Positions 17,604 through 27,359 of a stretch of DNA of 64,000 nucleotides are shown one piece after another; position 1 is the stretch's first letter; every line of letters begins with the position of its first letter. Position numbers and translations under genes: made by a program. The notes beneath the pieces are model-generated. The model was not told the DNA's origin, searched no databases, and saw nothing but the letters and a program-made list of their open reading frames with translations. Origin of the DNA: Sulfurimonas sp. (GTDB lineage Bacteria > Campylobacterota > Campylobacteria > Campylobacterales > Sulfurimonadaceae); contig JAKITC010000005.1 of assembly GCA_021648285.1 (NCBI GenBank), forward strand, positions 1 through 64,000. The letters are read 5' to 3'.

Positions 17604-17708
17604 AAGCATCCATAATAGATATAAAGGTAAATATGAAAGTCGTAATAGAACGACCCTTGTAAAATAGGATATTTTTCAGAGCGAAACTAAACATAAACTA
17701 TTTTACTC
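17604..17708 (-). pseudogene. duplicated 5' fragment of FtsX-type permease
   Basis: About 100 bp closely match 15815-15925, covering the first roughly 22 codons of the intact permease (MFSFALKNILFYKGRS...) and about 14 bp upstream of the start. After TTFIFTF the coding frame degenerates with a small internal deletion compared with the intact copy. The AbiE pair lies exactly between the two copies. This looks like the original operon joint left behind when the AbiE genes arrived with a replacement 5' end. The copies differ at several positions, so the event is not recent or involved a divergent donor. Confidence 0.75.
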
Positions 17709-17746
17709 TTTGTTTTCTTTGGTTGTGGATTATTGGTAAGTGAATC

Positions 17747-17797
17747 TTACAACTCACCTCTAAATGCTCTATCTAAGATGGAAGCTTTCAATGCTGT
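17747..17797 (-). pseudogene. hsdS 3' remnant (type I restriction specificity)
   Basis: On the minus strand the last 16 codons read TALKASILDRAFRGEL and stop. The pattern LKxSILxxAFxGEL is the typical C-terminus of type I restriction specificity subunits. Nothing upstream of it survives because an IS3 remnant abuts directly. With the HsdR N-terminal fragment at 18738-19022 it brackets a lost type I locus. Confidence 0.55.
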
Positions 17798-17801
17798 ATA
17801 A

Positions 17802-18750
17802 TGCCCCTAAAAATCAAGACAACTTTTTCAAATATTTAATTTCATAAGCAACTGTTACTTTATCCTACAGTTTTTAGATATTCAAGGTAGACATTCATAG
17901 GTTTCCTATGCTCAATAGCCATAGTTAATGCATCATTTACCAATGATACTTTCATCGTATCATCCATAGATCAACCAACAATTTTTCTTGAGTACAAATC
18001 TATTACAGTAGCAAGGTATAACCAACCTTCACAGTTGCTATATATGTAATATCTCCAACATATTTAGTATATAAAAATCTCTATTTAGTAGATTCGGTGC
18101 TATAGGTAAGTTGTGATTAGAATCTGTTGTGTTTTTATATCTTCTTTTCATCTTTACTTTTAGGTTTAAATCTTTCATAATGCCTGATATACACTTTCGT
18201 GAGAGAATAAGACCATACAACTCTTTGAGTTTGTCTTGAATTCTCCTATTTTGTCCTTGAATAAATATGCTTTTTATCAAATTATTAAGTTGTTTATCTT
18301 CTTTTCTAATAACACAACCAGCTTTTATAAAGTTTCTGGTTAGGAAACTTACACACGTCCAATGATAATAAGATGATCTATCTACCTTAAAAACCTTACT
18401 CATTAGATTTATACTAAAACTTTTTTTATGTTCATACATCCATGTGTACTTTATAGAACTTCTTTGGCAAAGTACGCGGTCGCCTTTTTTAATATGTCAC
18501 GCTCTTGCTTGAGTAGCTTGTTTTCCTTTCTCAGGCGTTTGTTCTCTTCATCAAGCGTCTCACTTGAAGATGATATATTCATCCCTCTCATTGGTATATT
18601 ATGCTCTTTTTTATAACTACTTATCCAGTTGTATAATGTCTTTACATGTATATCTAAATCAGCTGCTATCTTTGAAACACTCTCATTATTGTTAAGTATT
18701 AACTGGATTGTTGAATCTTTAAATTCTTTGTATGAATTTAGGTTACCACT
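17802..18750 (-). mobile_element. IS3-family element, decayed
   Basis: A minus-strand IS3-family relic. From 18750 down: an OrfA-like helix-turn-helix (EFKDSTIQLILNNNESV, SKIAADLDIHVKTLYNWI) and leucine-zipper region, OrfB N-terminal region (18038-18439, with SINLMSKVFKVDRSSYYHW and a KNTTDSNHNLPIAPN joint), then frameshifted DDE-domain pieces ([32 protein letters not shown]). The TGCCCCTAAAAATCAAGACA end near 17802 looks like a terminal repeat; the other end is lost. Frameshifts, stops and an internal deletion make it inactive. It has replaced the middle of a type I restriction locus. Confidence 0.75.
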
Positions 18751-19022
18751 CCATCAATGCGAAGTCTCTGGGCATAGTTGATAGATTGTTGTAAACCGTC
18801 TAGTGGGTCTTTTGATTCAGCTTTGGCTTCAATGATAGCAAGGTTAGTATTTTTGTATGTAAGTAGATAATCAACAAAGTATCGCTTACCTCTTTTACCG
18901 CCGATGAGCTTTCGCCCATCAGTAAAATAGTATTCTCTAACAATGTTTGATTCAAGCCAATCACTACCCTTTATCTTAGGGTCGATTAGCTTGGAACGAG
19001 TATCTGATTCTGAATATGCCAT
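18738..19022 (-). pseudogene. hsdR 5' fragment (type I restriction)
   Basis: The first 94 codons of a type I restriction R subunit. It has the SKLIDPKIKGSDW and VREYYFTDGRKLIGGKRGKRYFVDYLLTY nuclease motifs (D...E-x-K as FVDYLL and AIIEAKAES), then GLQQSINYAQRL. The frame ends shortly after, at the junction with the IS3 remnant, so the helicase and C-terminal parts (usually about 700 further residues) are missing. It cannot encode a working enzyme. Confidence 0.8.
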
Positions 19023-19153
19023 AGAACACCAAATTTAATAAAATATATTTTCTAAAGAAACTTTTTGTTTCACAAAATCGCTATTCGCTAGTTTTGATTT
19101 ATTATAGCTTGTATTTATGTGAAAAAAATTAAAAGTATAAAACTTCTATAAAC

Positions 19154-19882
19154 CTACATCGAAAACCTCTTCAAAGCACTTTTTTGAAAGTACATGTCAG
19201 ACATATCTCTATCATACTCAACATCTTCTAAAATTATCTCAGTGTACCTGTTTTCTTTATCGCTTGATTGTACTCTCCAGTAAGTAGGAAGATAGTATTT
19301 GCCGAACTTTTTCACCTTGTCATATATAAAGTATCTTACCTCTTTGCCGTCTTCATCGTAAAATATATCTTTTTGTGAGGTGTAGGTTTTAGTATCTATG
19401 TTTGTGATGATTTTACCCCACACAACAGCAGCATCTTCTTTGGGAATTAGTTCAATTGTGACAACTGTGCCGTCTCGTTTTATGATTTTATGATTATAAT
19501 CTTCTACTATCGAGCTCTGCTTAACCATGTCGTCATTAGTGATGTCACTTCCCATCCATTTTTGAAGCATCATAGATGGCGGAATTTTTATGATTCTCTC
19601 TATTTTTGGAACGTATTGCCACATCTGATTGTCAAGGCTTAAAAAGGTGATGCCTTTTTCTCTTGGAGGGTAGATAATTTTTACAAAACTTTTCTTGGTG
19701 CCCTGTGACCAATTTTGCATCTTCATAGTTCTGACATGTGAGAGTGAACTTATTTTCATGCTTATCTGCATGTAGATATTTTTACCACGCATATTATTAT
19801 CTAGTTTTTTTATAATATCTTCTGCCTCTCCAGCAGACAAGAGCGTTGTAATTATTAAAAGGAGTGCTAAAATTTTACTCAT
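19154..19882 (-). CDS. LolA-like outer-membrane lipoprotein-sorting protein
   Basis: A 242-residue periplasmic protein with a signal peptide (LALLLIITTLLSA before GEAE). The core (KMQNWSQGTKKSFVKIIYPPREKGITFLSL, MWQYVPKIERIIKIPPSMMLQKWMGSDITNDD) is that of the COG2834 LolA-like family, often found beside FtsX-type permeases and outer-membrane proteins. It probably carries lipids or lipoproteins. I infer it once led directly into the permease gene at 15911; the restriction/AbiE island now separates them. PBP1A is 29 bp upstream on the same strand. Confidence 0.82.
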   Translation of the reverse strand: MSKILALLLIITTLLSAGEAEDIIKKLDNNMRGKNIYMQISMKISSLSHVRTMKMQNWSQGTKKSFVKIIYPPREKGITFLSLDNQMWQYVPKIERIIKIPPSMMLQKWMGSDITNDDMVKQSSIVEDYNHKIIKRDGTVVTIELIPKEDAAVVWGKIITNIDTKTYTSQKDIFYDEDGKEVRYFIYDKVKKFGKYYLPTYWRVQSSDKENRYTEIILEDVEYDRDMSDMYFQKSALKRFSM

Positions 19883-19911
19883 CGACTCTATCCTTAAAAA
19901 CTATATATTTA

Positions 19912-21912
19912 CTAAAACAACAGCTCCTCTTCGGCTTTAACTTTTGTCTTAGCACGAGGCGGTTTTGATATTTCACTAAAATACTCTTTTCTACCATCCA
20001 TTTCCACTTCTATAATCCCCTTAGGAGCTATAAACTTTCTCTGAATTTGAGGATATAGTTTCAGTATATTTTTATAATACATCGAGAATGCAGGTCCGGC
20101 GATTTTTCCACCTGTCTCACGCTTATGCATAGGTGTATTATCATCATTTCCAAACCAAACAACAGTTTCAATAGTTGGTGAATAACCCGCGAACCATCCA
20201 TCCACATTATTATTTGTGGTTCCTGTCTTACCTGCAAGTTCTATCCCCTTAGCCCTTGCCCGTCTTCCCGTTCCTCTTCTTACAACATCTCTCAGTATTG
20301 TTGTCATAATATATGCTTGAGTCTCTTCTGTAATAAAACGTGTTTTCTCTATCTTTTCATATATTGTATTTGAACCTTTATCTATATGCCTTATCAGATG
20401 CGGTTCTACCTGTATTCCGCCATTTGCAAAAGATGTATAATATTTTGCCAATTGAAGAGGAGAGAGTGAAATCGTTCCCAGCGATATAGAGAGATCAGGA
20501 GGAAGGTTTTTTATACCAAATTTTTTAAATTCTCTTAAAAGCTCTCTAAGTCCAATATCATTAACAAGGTTTATCGTAGCCAGGTTTCTCGAGTGAATAA
20601 GTGCTTCTCTAAGGTTTATAAGACCCTTGTAGTTTTTCTCATAGTTTTTTGGTTGCCACTTAAGCTCTTCACCATTTTTTTCATACGTATATGTTCTTGC
20701 AATATCTACAAGTTCTGTTGCTCCAGAATAACCCAAGTCAATCGCAACTTGATAAATAAAAGGCTTAAAAGCTGAACCTGGTTGACGACGACCTTGAGTG
20801 GCACGATTATATGAACTTTTTTTATAATCAACGCTTCCTACAAGTGCCAAAATATCTCCTGTTTTAGAGTCCAATGATATAATCGCCCCATTTAATAGAC
20901 TCGTGTTCATATCTGAAGAGACCTCTAAATCTGGATTTCTAGCTAATTTTTTTGCATCATTCTCTCTGTAATACTCGTATCTCTTTAAAGCCATGTCATA
21001 AGCTTTTTTTAGTGACTCTCTTGCAGCATCTTGGAGTCTCATATTTACAGTTGTATATATCTCATATCCACCTGTTCTAATATCCTGCATACCTAAAATT
21101 TTTGTGCGTCTCACAACTTCATCAACTATAAATGGGGCAAGATTTTGTGTCAGTGTGTCATTATATACTTTTGGACCCTCGGCTAAAGCTTCATAATAGG
21201 TCTCATCATCTACCCAACCAAGAACATGCATTCTTGATATTACACGATTAGCTCTACCCATTGAAATTTCATAATTTTTTGTTGGAGCATAAGAGCTAGG
21301 TGCTTTTGGCAACCCGACGAGAATAGCAATCTCTTTAAGGGTTAATTCATTTAAGTTTTTATGAAAGTAGCCATCTGCAGCGGTTTTAATACCATAATAA
21401 CCATGACCAAAATATATTTCATTTAGATATCTTTCTAATATCTGCTCTTTAGTTAAAAGTCTCTCTATTTTAAGTGCGTAAATAAGCTCCTTTATTTTTC
21501 TGGAGAGCTTCTTTTCTCTAGTTAAAAGTTTATTTTTTACTAATTGTTGAGTTATTGTACTGGCACCCTCAACCATTTTTCCAGCTTTTACGTCTTTTAT
21601 AATTGCACGAAAAATTGCATCTATATTTATGCCGGGATGTTCAAAAAAAGTTGTGTCCTCTATGGCTAAAAGTGCTTCAATCACTCTTGGTGGGATCTCC
21701 TCAAATGAGGCGTAGTATCGATGCTTTTTATCAAAAATATTTGCTATTTTATCACCATTTTTATCATATATCCTTGTTGTTATCGAAGGCTTATAGTACA
21801 CTAAAGACGATACATCATAACTCTCTCCCAAAAGAAAATATCCCAAAAGTAAAAACGGGGATAAAAAACCAATTAACAGAAGTGAAAAAAATATTTGCTT
21901 AACTTTTTTCAT
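19912..21912 (-). CDS. mrcA: penicillin-binding protein 1A
   Basis: A 666-residue bifunctional peptidoglycan synthase anchored by one N-terminal helix (FFSLLLIGFLSPFLLLGYFLL). The GT51 glycosyltransferase has the catalytic EDTTFFEHPGI, GASTITQQLVKN and RKIKELIYALKIE motifs. The transpeptidase has the SxxK motif in QPGSAFKPF, SxN as HSRN and KTGTT. It polymerises and cross-links cell-wall glycan in the periplasm. It overlaps the upstream ABC ATPase gene by four bases, at the end of the alaS-led run. Confidence 0.95.
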   Translation of the reverse strand: MKKVKQIFFSLLLIGFLSPFLLLGYFLLGESYDVSSLVYYKPSITTRIYDKNGDKIANIFDKKHRYYASFEEIPPRVIEALLAIEDTTFFEHPGINIDAIFRAIIKDVKAGKMVEGASTITQQLVKNKLLTREKKLSRKIKELIYALKIERLLTKEQILERYLNEIYFGHGYYGIKTAADGYFHKNLNELTLKEIAILVGLPKAPSSYAPTKNYEISMGRANRVISRMHVLGWVDDETYYEALAEGPKVYNDTLTQNLAPFIVDEVVRRTKILGMQDIRTGGYEIYTTVNMRLQDAARESLKKAYDMALKRYEYYRENDAKKLARNPDLEVSSDMNTSLLNGAIISLDSKTGDILALVGSVDYKKSSYNRATQGRRQPGSAFKPFIYQVAIDLGYSGATELVDIARTYTYEKNGEELKWQPKNYEKNYKGLINLREALIHSRNLATINLVNDIGLRELLREFKKFGIKNLPPDLSISLGTISLSPLQLAKYYTSFANGGIQVEPHLIRHIDKGSNTIYEKIEKTRFITEETQAYIMTTILRDVVRRGTGRRARAKGIELAGKTGTTNNNVDGWFAGYSPTIETVVWFGNDDNTPMHKRETGGKIAGPAFSMYYKNILKLYPQIQRKFIAPKGIIEVEMDGRKEYFSEISKPPRAKTKVKAEEELLF

Positions 21913-22598
21913 GCTCTAAATTCCCTATTTGCAAAATTTGCATCAATCAAAGTTTTTGTATATCCGGCATGTGGATTTTTCAATATATTTTCCATAACTC
22001 CGCTCTCCACTACCTCTCCATCTTTTATGACACAAATATCTTCGCATAAACTATTAGCGGAGACCATATCATGAGTGACAAATAATATTTTAAATCCAAA
22101 CTCCATCTGTAAAGATTTTAATAAATCCAATATTATCACCTTATTTTCAGGATCTAATGCTGTTGTCGGTTCATCCAGCAACAGCAGATCCGGTTCATTA
22201 CTTAATGCCATAGCTATTACAACACGTTGAAGTTGTCCACCAGAGAGTTCTGGAGGAAACCTCTCCAAAAGTTCAATCTCTAAGCCGACTTGAGCAAAAA
22301 GTTTTTTAACTTTAGCAAAAGGAATAAAAAATTGCTTTTTTATCTTTGTAAGTGGAGAAAGTGCCGTAAATGGGTTTTGAGGTACAAAAGAAAGACTCTC
22401 TCCTACTCTTAATTCAAAATCACTGTCACTCTCTATTTCACATTCCATATTGCTGGGCAACATTCCAAGCAGTGCTTTAAGAGTTAAACTTTTACCGCTT
22501 CCGCTCTGACCGACAAGTGCCAATGAAGACGCAATAGTAAAATTTATATCTACTAAAGGTTTTTCATCAATAGTAATACGGAGCTTGGAAACATTCAT
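21909..22598 (-). CDS. ABC transporter ATPase, peptide/nickel type
   Basis: A 229-residue ATPase with Walker A GQSGSGKS, Q-loop FVPQNPFTALSPL, signature LSGGQLQRVVIAMAL, Walker B LLLDEPTTALD and switch region VTHDM. The QNPFTALSPL and EPTTALDPE segments are those of DppD/OppD/NikD-type peptide or nickel importer ATPases, but it is shorter and lacks the C-terminal oligopeptide domain. No permease or binding protein is nearby, so the substrate is unknown. It overlaps bioF and PBP1A genes by four bases each. Confidence 0.85.
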   Translation of the reverse strand: MNVSKLRITIDEKPLVDINFTIASSLALVGQSGSGKSLTLKALLGMLPSNMECEIESDSDFELRVGESLSFVPQNPFTALSPLTKIKKQFFIPFAKVKKLFAQVGLEIELLERFPPELSGGQLQRVVIAMALSNEPDLLLLDEPTTALDPENKVIILDLLKSLQMEFGFKILFVTHDMVSANSLCEDICVIKDGEVVESGVMENILKNPHAGYTKTLIDANFANREFRA

Positions 22599-23692
22599 TC
22601 TCTTATTTTAGCTAAATTTATACACAAGCGAGTTAACTCATCACATGAGGTTCCCAATCTTGCTATGAGTCGGATAATCGCTCTATCTACAGTTGGCTGT
22701 CTTATACCGCCAACCGCGAAGCCTCTATTTTTAAGTTCCTCTCGAATATCTATTACTTTTTTATTGTCACCTATAATTATAGGGACTATTAGACCGTCAA
22801 CTTTTATACCCAATTTATCGTAAACAATTTTTTGTCTTTTCTCTATTTCACTTTTTATAGTGTCTGCGTTTTTTAACATGTACTCCAATGCATTATGCGC
22901 TAAAAGAGTGTCATAAAGAGACAGTGAAGTTGCATAAATAATTGGTTTTGCACGATTAATCAAATACTCTACAATATGAGAAGATGCCAAAATAAAAGCC
23001 CCAAAACTTCCATAGGCTTTTCCAAGAGTTCCCATTTTTATATAATTAGGTTTTATATCAATATCATAGTAGTCAAAAACACCCATTAATTTATCCCCGA
23101 TAACACCGCTGCTATGCGCTTCATCTACAATAAGAAGTGCGCTGTATTTTTCCACAATATCAAACACTTCTCTTTGGACTAAATTACCATCCATAGAGTA
23201 TATTCCTTCAACTGCAACTATCTTTCTTGAAGCGGTTGATCTCTCCAGCAGGCTCTTTAATTCATCCATATTATTGTGAGCAAAAAACTCTACATGTAGA
23301 CCGTTTAAGTTAGACGCTAAAACTCCGGAAGCATGATACCTCTCATCCATAAAAAGAGTGTCGCCTTTTCGTACCAACGATTCAATAAGAGCAATATTTG
23401 CATTAAATCCACTACCTAAAACAACTCCATCTTCAAAGCCGTTTGCTTTACACAGTGCAGATTCAAAATCTTTATGTATTTGATGATATCCATTAACTAA
23501 AAGTGAGGCCTTAGAACTATGAAGCGGGAGTTTTGAAAGAGTTTGACATGTAGAGTTATGAAGCTCTTTGTTATGAGCTAAACCGAGATAATCATTTGAC
23601 GCAAAATCTAAAATAGAACTGTCATACACTTCTCTAGTTCTATATCTTCCTGATTTTTTAAGAGCTTTTAGCTCATTTTCATAATAGTTCAC
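22595..23692 (-). CDS. bioF: 8-amino-7-oxononanoate synthase
   Basis: A 365-residue PLP enzyme of the alpha-oxoamine synthase family. It has SNDYLGLAHNKEL near residue 33, GSGFNANIALIESLVRKGD, LIVDEAHSSGVIG (Asp and His contacting PLP) and the cofactor lysine in KMGTLGKAYGSFGAF. It joins pimeloyl-ACP/CoA with alanine in biotin synthesis. The length and the absence of a C-terminal extension favour BioF over 2-amino-3-ketobutyrate CoA ligase. No other bio gene is in the window. It overlaps maf by 14 bases. Confidence 0.88.
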   Translation of the reverse strand: MNYYENELKALKKSGRYRTREVYDSSILDFASNDYLGLAHNKELHNSTCQTLSKLPLHSSKASLLVNGYHQIHKDFESALCKANGFEDGVVLGSGFNANIALIESLVRKGDTLFMDERYHASGVLASNLNGLHVEFFAHNNMDELKSLLERSTASRKIVAVEGIYSMDGNLVQREVFDIVEKYSALLIVDEAHSSGVIGDKLMGVFDYYDIDIKPNYIKMGTLGKAYGSFGAFILASSHIVEYLINRAKPIIYATSLSLYDTLLAHNALEYMLKNADTIKSEIEKRQKIVYDKLGIKVDGLIVPIIIGDNKKVIDIREELKNRGFAVGGIRQPTVDRAIIRLIARLGTSCDELTRLCINLAKIRE

Positions 23693-24254
23693 TAGATGCT
23701 CCTTGAGGGCATAAAAATCTCTTTAAAACTTCAGTGTTTAACCCCATTGCAGTACTCTCAAAGCCTCTAACTTCTTTAATATAAGACTTACAAAAACCCT
23801 CTACCATACAAGCTCCGGCTTTTCCTTGCCAATCTCCACTTTTTAGATAAACTTCTAAATCATCTGTATTAAAATCATCAAAAATGTAATCCGTACTGGA
23901 AATATCTATAAGTTTTAATTTTTTGCTTTGGTAAATCATACATGTAATTATACTGGTTATATTTCCGCTTTGTGTTATTAAGATATTTCGTGCATCATCT
24001 ATAGATTTTGCTTTACGAAGAATTTGACCTTGGCTAGTCACTACAGTATCTGCAACTAAAAGCGGATAATCACTACATCCAAAAGCTTTTAGATTTGCTT
24101 CATATTTTCCAAGTGTTGCAAGGTATACAAAGTTTTTTGGTGTTGTTGCTTTTATAGAATCTTCGTCAAAATCGACACTCTCTTGAATAAAATCAATACC
24201 GGCTTCTTTAAGAAGCATTGCACGGGTTGAAGATGATGAAGCTAGTCGTATCAT
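23679..24254 (-). CDS. maf: Maf-family nucleotide pyrophosphatase
   Basis: A 191-residue cytosolic Maf/HAM1-type protein. Motifs are the N-terminal LASSSSTRAMLLKEAGIDF, the VADTVV active-site Asp and the GKAGACMVEGF segment equivalent to the usual GKAGAYGIQG. Such enzymes hydrolyse non-canonical or modified NTPs and are linked to septum inhibition. One-base overlap with the CopD-like gene implies co-translation. Confidence 0.88.
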   Translation of the reverse strand: MIRLASSSSTRAMLLKEAGIDFIQESVDFDEDSIKATTPKNFVYLATLGKYEANLKAFGCSDYPLLVADTVVTSQGQILRKAKSIDDARNILITQSGNITSIITCMIYQSKKLKLIDISSTDYIFDDFNTDDLEVYLKSGDWQGKAGACMVEGFCKSYIKEVRGFESTAMGLNTEVLKRFLCPQGASSELL

Positions 24255-24736
24255 TACAAAGAGCTAGAAAGATAAGTTCCCAAGAAAATAGCAATAATAC
24301 CAAGCAGGATATTTAAAGGTACCATAATTTTTCCAATAAGACCTAACTGATTTTTTGCAAGAACAAAATCACCATTTTCTAGTGCTTTTGATGCTCTGTT
24401 TCTTCTTTGCATCATCACTATTAAGTTGATGAACATCACAGACCAGATACCCTCTTTGACGTGGGCAAGTACACTAAATTCAGTTTGAGAAAGTTCATAA
24501 CCTTTAATCATAAATATTGCCGTTATAAGCAAGATTATTACAAATGGAAGAACTATTGAGAAAAGTCTTTTAAGTGCTATTGCGATGTGTTCTAATCTTT
24601 TTTGCGGAGATTCAATCTGTAAAAATGACTGATAAGCGGCATAACGCATAGCAATCATCCCGCCAACCCATACTACAGCAGAAATCACATGTAAAAATAC
24701 TATAATAGTTTTATTTTCCAAAAATATTTCTTGCAT
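24254..24736 (-). CDS. CopD-like four-helix membrane protein
   Basis: A 160-residue inner-membrane protein with about four helices (IIVFLHVISAVVWVGGMIAMRY, LFSIVLPFVIILLITAIFMI, GIWSVMFINLIVMM, KIMVPLNILLGIIAIFLGTYL). The HVxxAxxWVGGM motif in helix 1 is typical of the CopD/DUF2269-type family and may bind haem or copper through its His. Function is unknown. The start overlaps the stop of alaS by one base. Confidence 0.7.
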   Translation of the reverse strand: MQEIFLENKTIIVFLHVISAVVWVGGMIAMRYAAYQSFLQIESPQKRLEHIAIALKRLFSIVLPFVIILLITAIFMIKGYELSQTEFSVLAHVKEGIWSVMFINLIVMMQRRNRASKALENGDFVLAKNQLGLIGKIMVPLNILLGIIAIFLGTYLSSSL

Positions 24737-27285
24737 TAAGAAAGAGCTTCCGTAATAAATTTCAATGCTTCGGCTTTTGCCTCTGGAAGTTTTGTTTTAT
24801 CTTTTCCCCCGGCTTGTGCAAAGTCTGGACGACCACCACCCCCACCACCGAGTATTGGTGCGATTTTTTTAATCCAGTCACCTGCTTTAGCAGATGCATC
24901 TTTTACACCGGCAGCTATTAATACCTTCTCCCCTTTTACTTGGAAAAGCATTGCACAAAGTTTTTCATTTTGATTTTTTAGCTCATCGATTTTTTCTTTG
25001 ATATCGCCGCTTGTCAGCTCTTCAACTACAACTGCAACACCGTTAACTTCATTTGCAGTTATCTCCACTTTTGCAGAGTTTTGAGCCTCAACAAGCTCAT
25101 CTTTTAGTTCTTTGATATTTGACTTCATTCTAGCAATACCGGCCATAATATCAAGATTTTTAACCTCGGCTTGAGTCTGTTTGATTAATACTCTTTGCTC
25201 TGTAAAATGCCTGTAAGCTGCATTTCCACAAACTGCTTCAATACGACGAACGCCGGCAGAAACACCACTCTCTTTCGTAATAATGAAAGAACCGATTTGT
25301 GCAGAGTTTTCTACATGTACACCGCCACAAAACTCAACTGATACATCACCAAAACTTACAACACGAACTTCATCACCGTATTTCTCGCCAAACTGAGCTT
25401 TTGCACCGGACTTTTTAGCATCTTCTATGCCCATAACTTCTGTTTTGCCGCTAATTGCACGAAGAACATCATTGTTTACTCTTGTCTCAATTTCTACTAG
25501 TTCCGCATGACTTAAAGCTTTTGGATGAGAAAAATCAAATCTAAGTTTGTCTGCATCAACTAATGAGCCAGCTTGAGAAATATGATTACCTAAAACATCA
25601 AAAAGTATAGCATGTAAAAGATGCGTTGCTGAGTGATGTTTGATTATCTCATTTCTTGAAATATCAACAGATGAGTTTACAACATCTCCAACTTTCAACT
25701 CAGACGTAACTGAGATTTGTGAAAGGTTAAGACCAAAAAACTTTCTAGTATCTTCTACTTTTGCGTAACCTTTAAGTTCACCTATATCTCCAGTTTGTCC
25801 ACCAGATTCAGCATAAAAAGGAGTAATATCTAAAAGAACCCAACCACTTGAGTCTGCACTTAAACTATCTGCATGTTTAAAGTTCTCATCAAGAAGTGCT
25901 AAAACTTCCCCTGAGTGCTCTAAAAATTCATAACCGACAAAAGTATTCTCACCAAACTTCTCTAATAGCTCTTTAAAATCACCGTGAGTCTCAGAATCTC
26001 CACTACCTTTCCAAGCAGCTTTTGCACGAGTACGCTGTTCTAGCATCAGCTCTTCAAACTTAGCAGAATCAAGTTTTAGATTTTTCTCTTTTAACATGTC
26101 TTCTGTCAGATCTAAGGGAAAACCAAAAGTGTCATAAAGTTTAAATGCAACTTCACCAGAGAAAGTATCCTTAATATTTTTAAGCTCTTCATTAAAAAGT
26201 GCAATGCCTGACTCGATAGTTTTGAAAAATCTAGCCTCTTCAAGTTCTATCTGCTCTTTAACTGCTGTAGCTTTAACAGCTAAATAATCATACTCATCAC
26301 CCATAATAGCGACAACATCATCAACCAGTTTATGCATAAATGGTTCTCTAAAACCAAGCAAGTAACCATGTCTTACTGCGCGTCTAAGTATTCTGCGAAG
26401 AACGTAACCACGCCCCTCATTTGAGAAGTTTATACCTTGAGCTAAAAGGAAAAGTGCTGTTCTTATGTGGTCTGCAATTACACGGTAAGAAGCTCCATTT
26501 TTATACTCATACTTTTTGCCTATTTGTTTTTCTACATGTGAAATAATTGGCATGAAAAGAGATGAGTCGTAATTACTTATTTTGCCCTCTTTAATTGCGA
26601 CAACACGTTCTAAACCCATACCGGTATCTATTGAAGGTTTTGGTAGTGGTGTCATTTTTCCATCAGCACTTCTTTCGTACTGCATAAAAACAAGATTCCA
26701 AATCTCTAAAAATCTGTCACCCTCTCCACCCATTCTATCTTCTGGCCCATTGAAATTCTCTTCGCCTTGGTCATAAAAGATTTCACTACATGGTCCACAT
26801 GCACCGGTATCACCCATAGACCAGAAGTTATCTTCATCGCCAAGTCTCATGATTCTATCTTTAGAGATATATTTTTGCCATATAAGTTCTGCTTCATCAT
26901 CACTATCATGAATAGTTACCCAAAGTTTATCTTCTGGAAGTTTAATAACTTCAGTTAAAAACTCCCAAGCGTAAGAGATAGCATCCTCTTTAAAATAGTC
27001 TCCGAAACTGAAGTTTCCAAGCATCTCAAAAAAGGTGTGATGTCTGGCAGTGTGTCCAACATTTTCCAAATCATTATGTTTTCCGCCAGCTCTAATACAT
27101 GTCTGACATGAAGTTACTCTCGGATTTGCAGGAACTGGGATTTCTCCAGTAAATATTGATTTAAAAGGCACCATACCGGCGTTGTTAAAAAGCAGTGATG
27201 CATCATCAGGCACAAGCGGTGCACTCGCTATTCTCTCATGTTTTTTTGACTCAAAAAATTTTAAAAATTCTTCTCTAATATCCAT
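24736..27285 (-). CDS. alaS: alanyl-tRNA synthetase
   Basis: An 849-residue synthetase charging tRNA-Ala. The aminoacylation domain begins [25 protein letters not shown] (ATG at 27285; an in-frame ATG five codons earlier is less like the family) and has [15 protein letters not shown] and [17 protein letters not shown]. The editing domain has HSATHLLH and CGGVHVEN zinc-binding motifs, and the tail has the glycine-rich [15 protein letters not shown] of the C-Ala domain. It leads an overlapping run through CopD-like, maf, bioF, ABC ATPase and PBP1A. Confidence 0.97.
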   Translation of the reverse strand: MDIREEFLKFFESKKHERIASAPLVPDDASLLFNNAGMVPFKSIFTGEIPVPANPRVTSCQTCIRAGGKHNDLENVGHTARHHTFFEMLGNFSFGDYFKEDAISYAWEFLTEVIKLPEDKLWVTIHDSDDEAELIWQKYISKDRIMRLGDEDNFWSMGDTGACGPCSEIFYDQGEENFNGPEDRMGGEGDRFLEIWNLVFMQYERSADGKMTPLPKPSIDTGMGLERVVAIKEGKISNYDSSLFMPIISHVEKQIGKKYEYKNGASYRVIADHIRTALFLLAQGINFSNEGRGYVLRRILRRAVRHGYLLGFREPFMHKLVDDVVAIMGDEYDYLAVKATAVKEQIELEEARFFKTIESGIALFNEELKNIKDTFSGEVAFKLYDTFGFPLDLTEDMLKEKNLKLDSAKFEELMLEQRTRAKAAWKGSGDSETHGDFKELLEKFGENTFVGYEFLEHSGEVLALLDENFKHADSLSADSSGWVLLDITPFYAESGGQTGDIGELKGYAKVEDTRKFFGLNLSQISVTSELKVGDVVNSSVDISRNEIIKHHSATHLLHAILFDVLGNHISQAGSLVDADKLRFDFSHPKALSHAELVEIETRVNNDVLRAISGKTEVMGIEDAKKSGAKAQFGEKYGDEVRVVSFGDVSVEFCGGVHVENSAQIGSFIITKESGVSAGVRRIEAVCGNAAYRHFTEQRVLIKQTQAEVKNLDIMAGIARMKSNIKELKDELVEAQNSAKVEITANEVNGVAVVVEELTSGDIKEKIDELKNQNEKLCAMLFQVKGEKVLIAAGVKDASAKAGDWIKKIAPILGGGGGGRPDFAQAGGKDKTKLPEAKAEALKFITEALS

Positions 27286-27359
27286 AAATATTTCTCGCAT
27301 ATAAAATTACGCGATTATACCTAAAAATGGCGTCAAATCTGTTTAAATAAAACTCCCTC

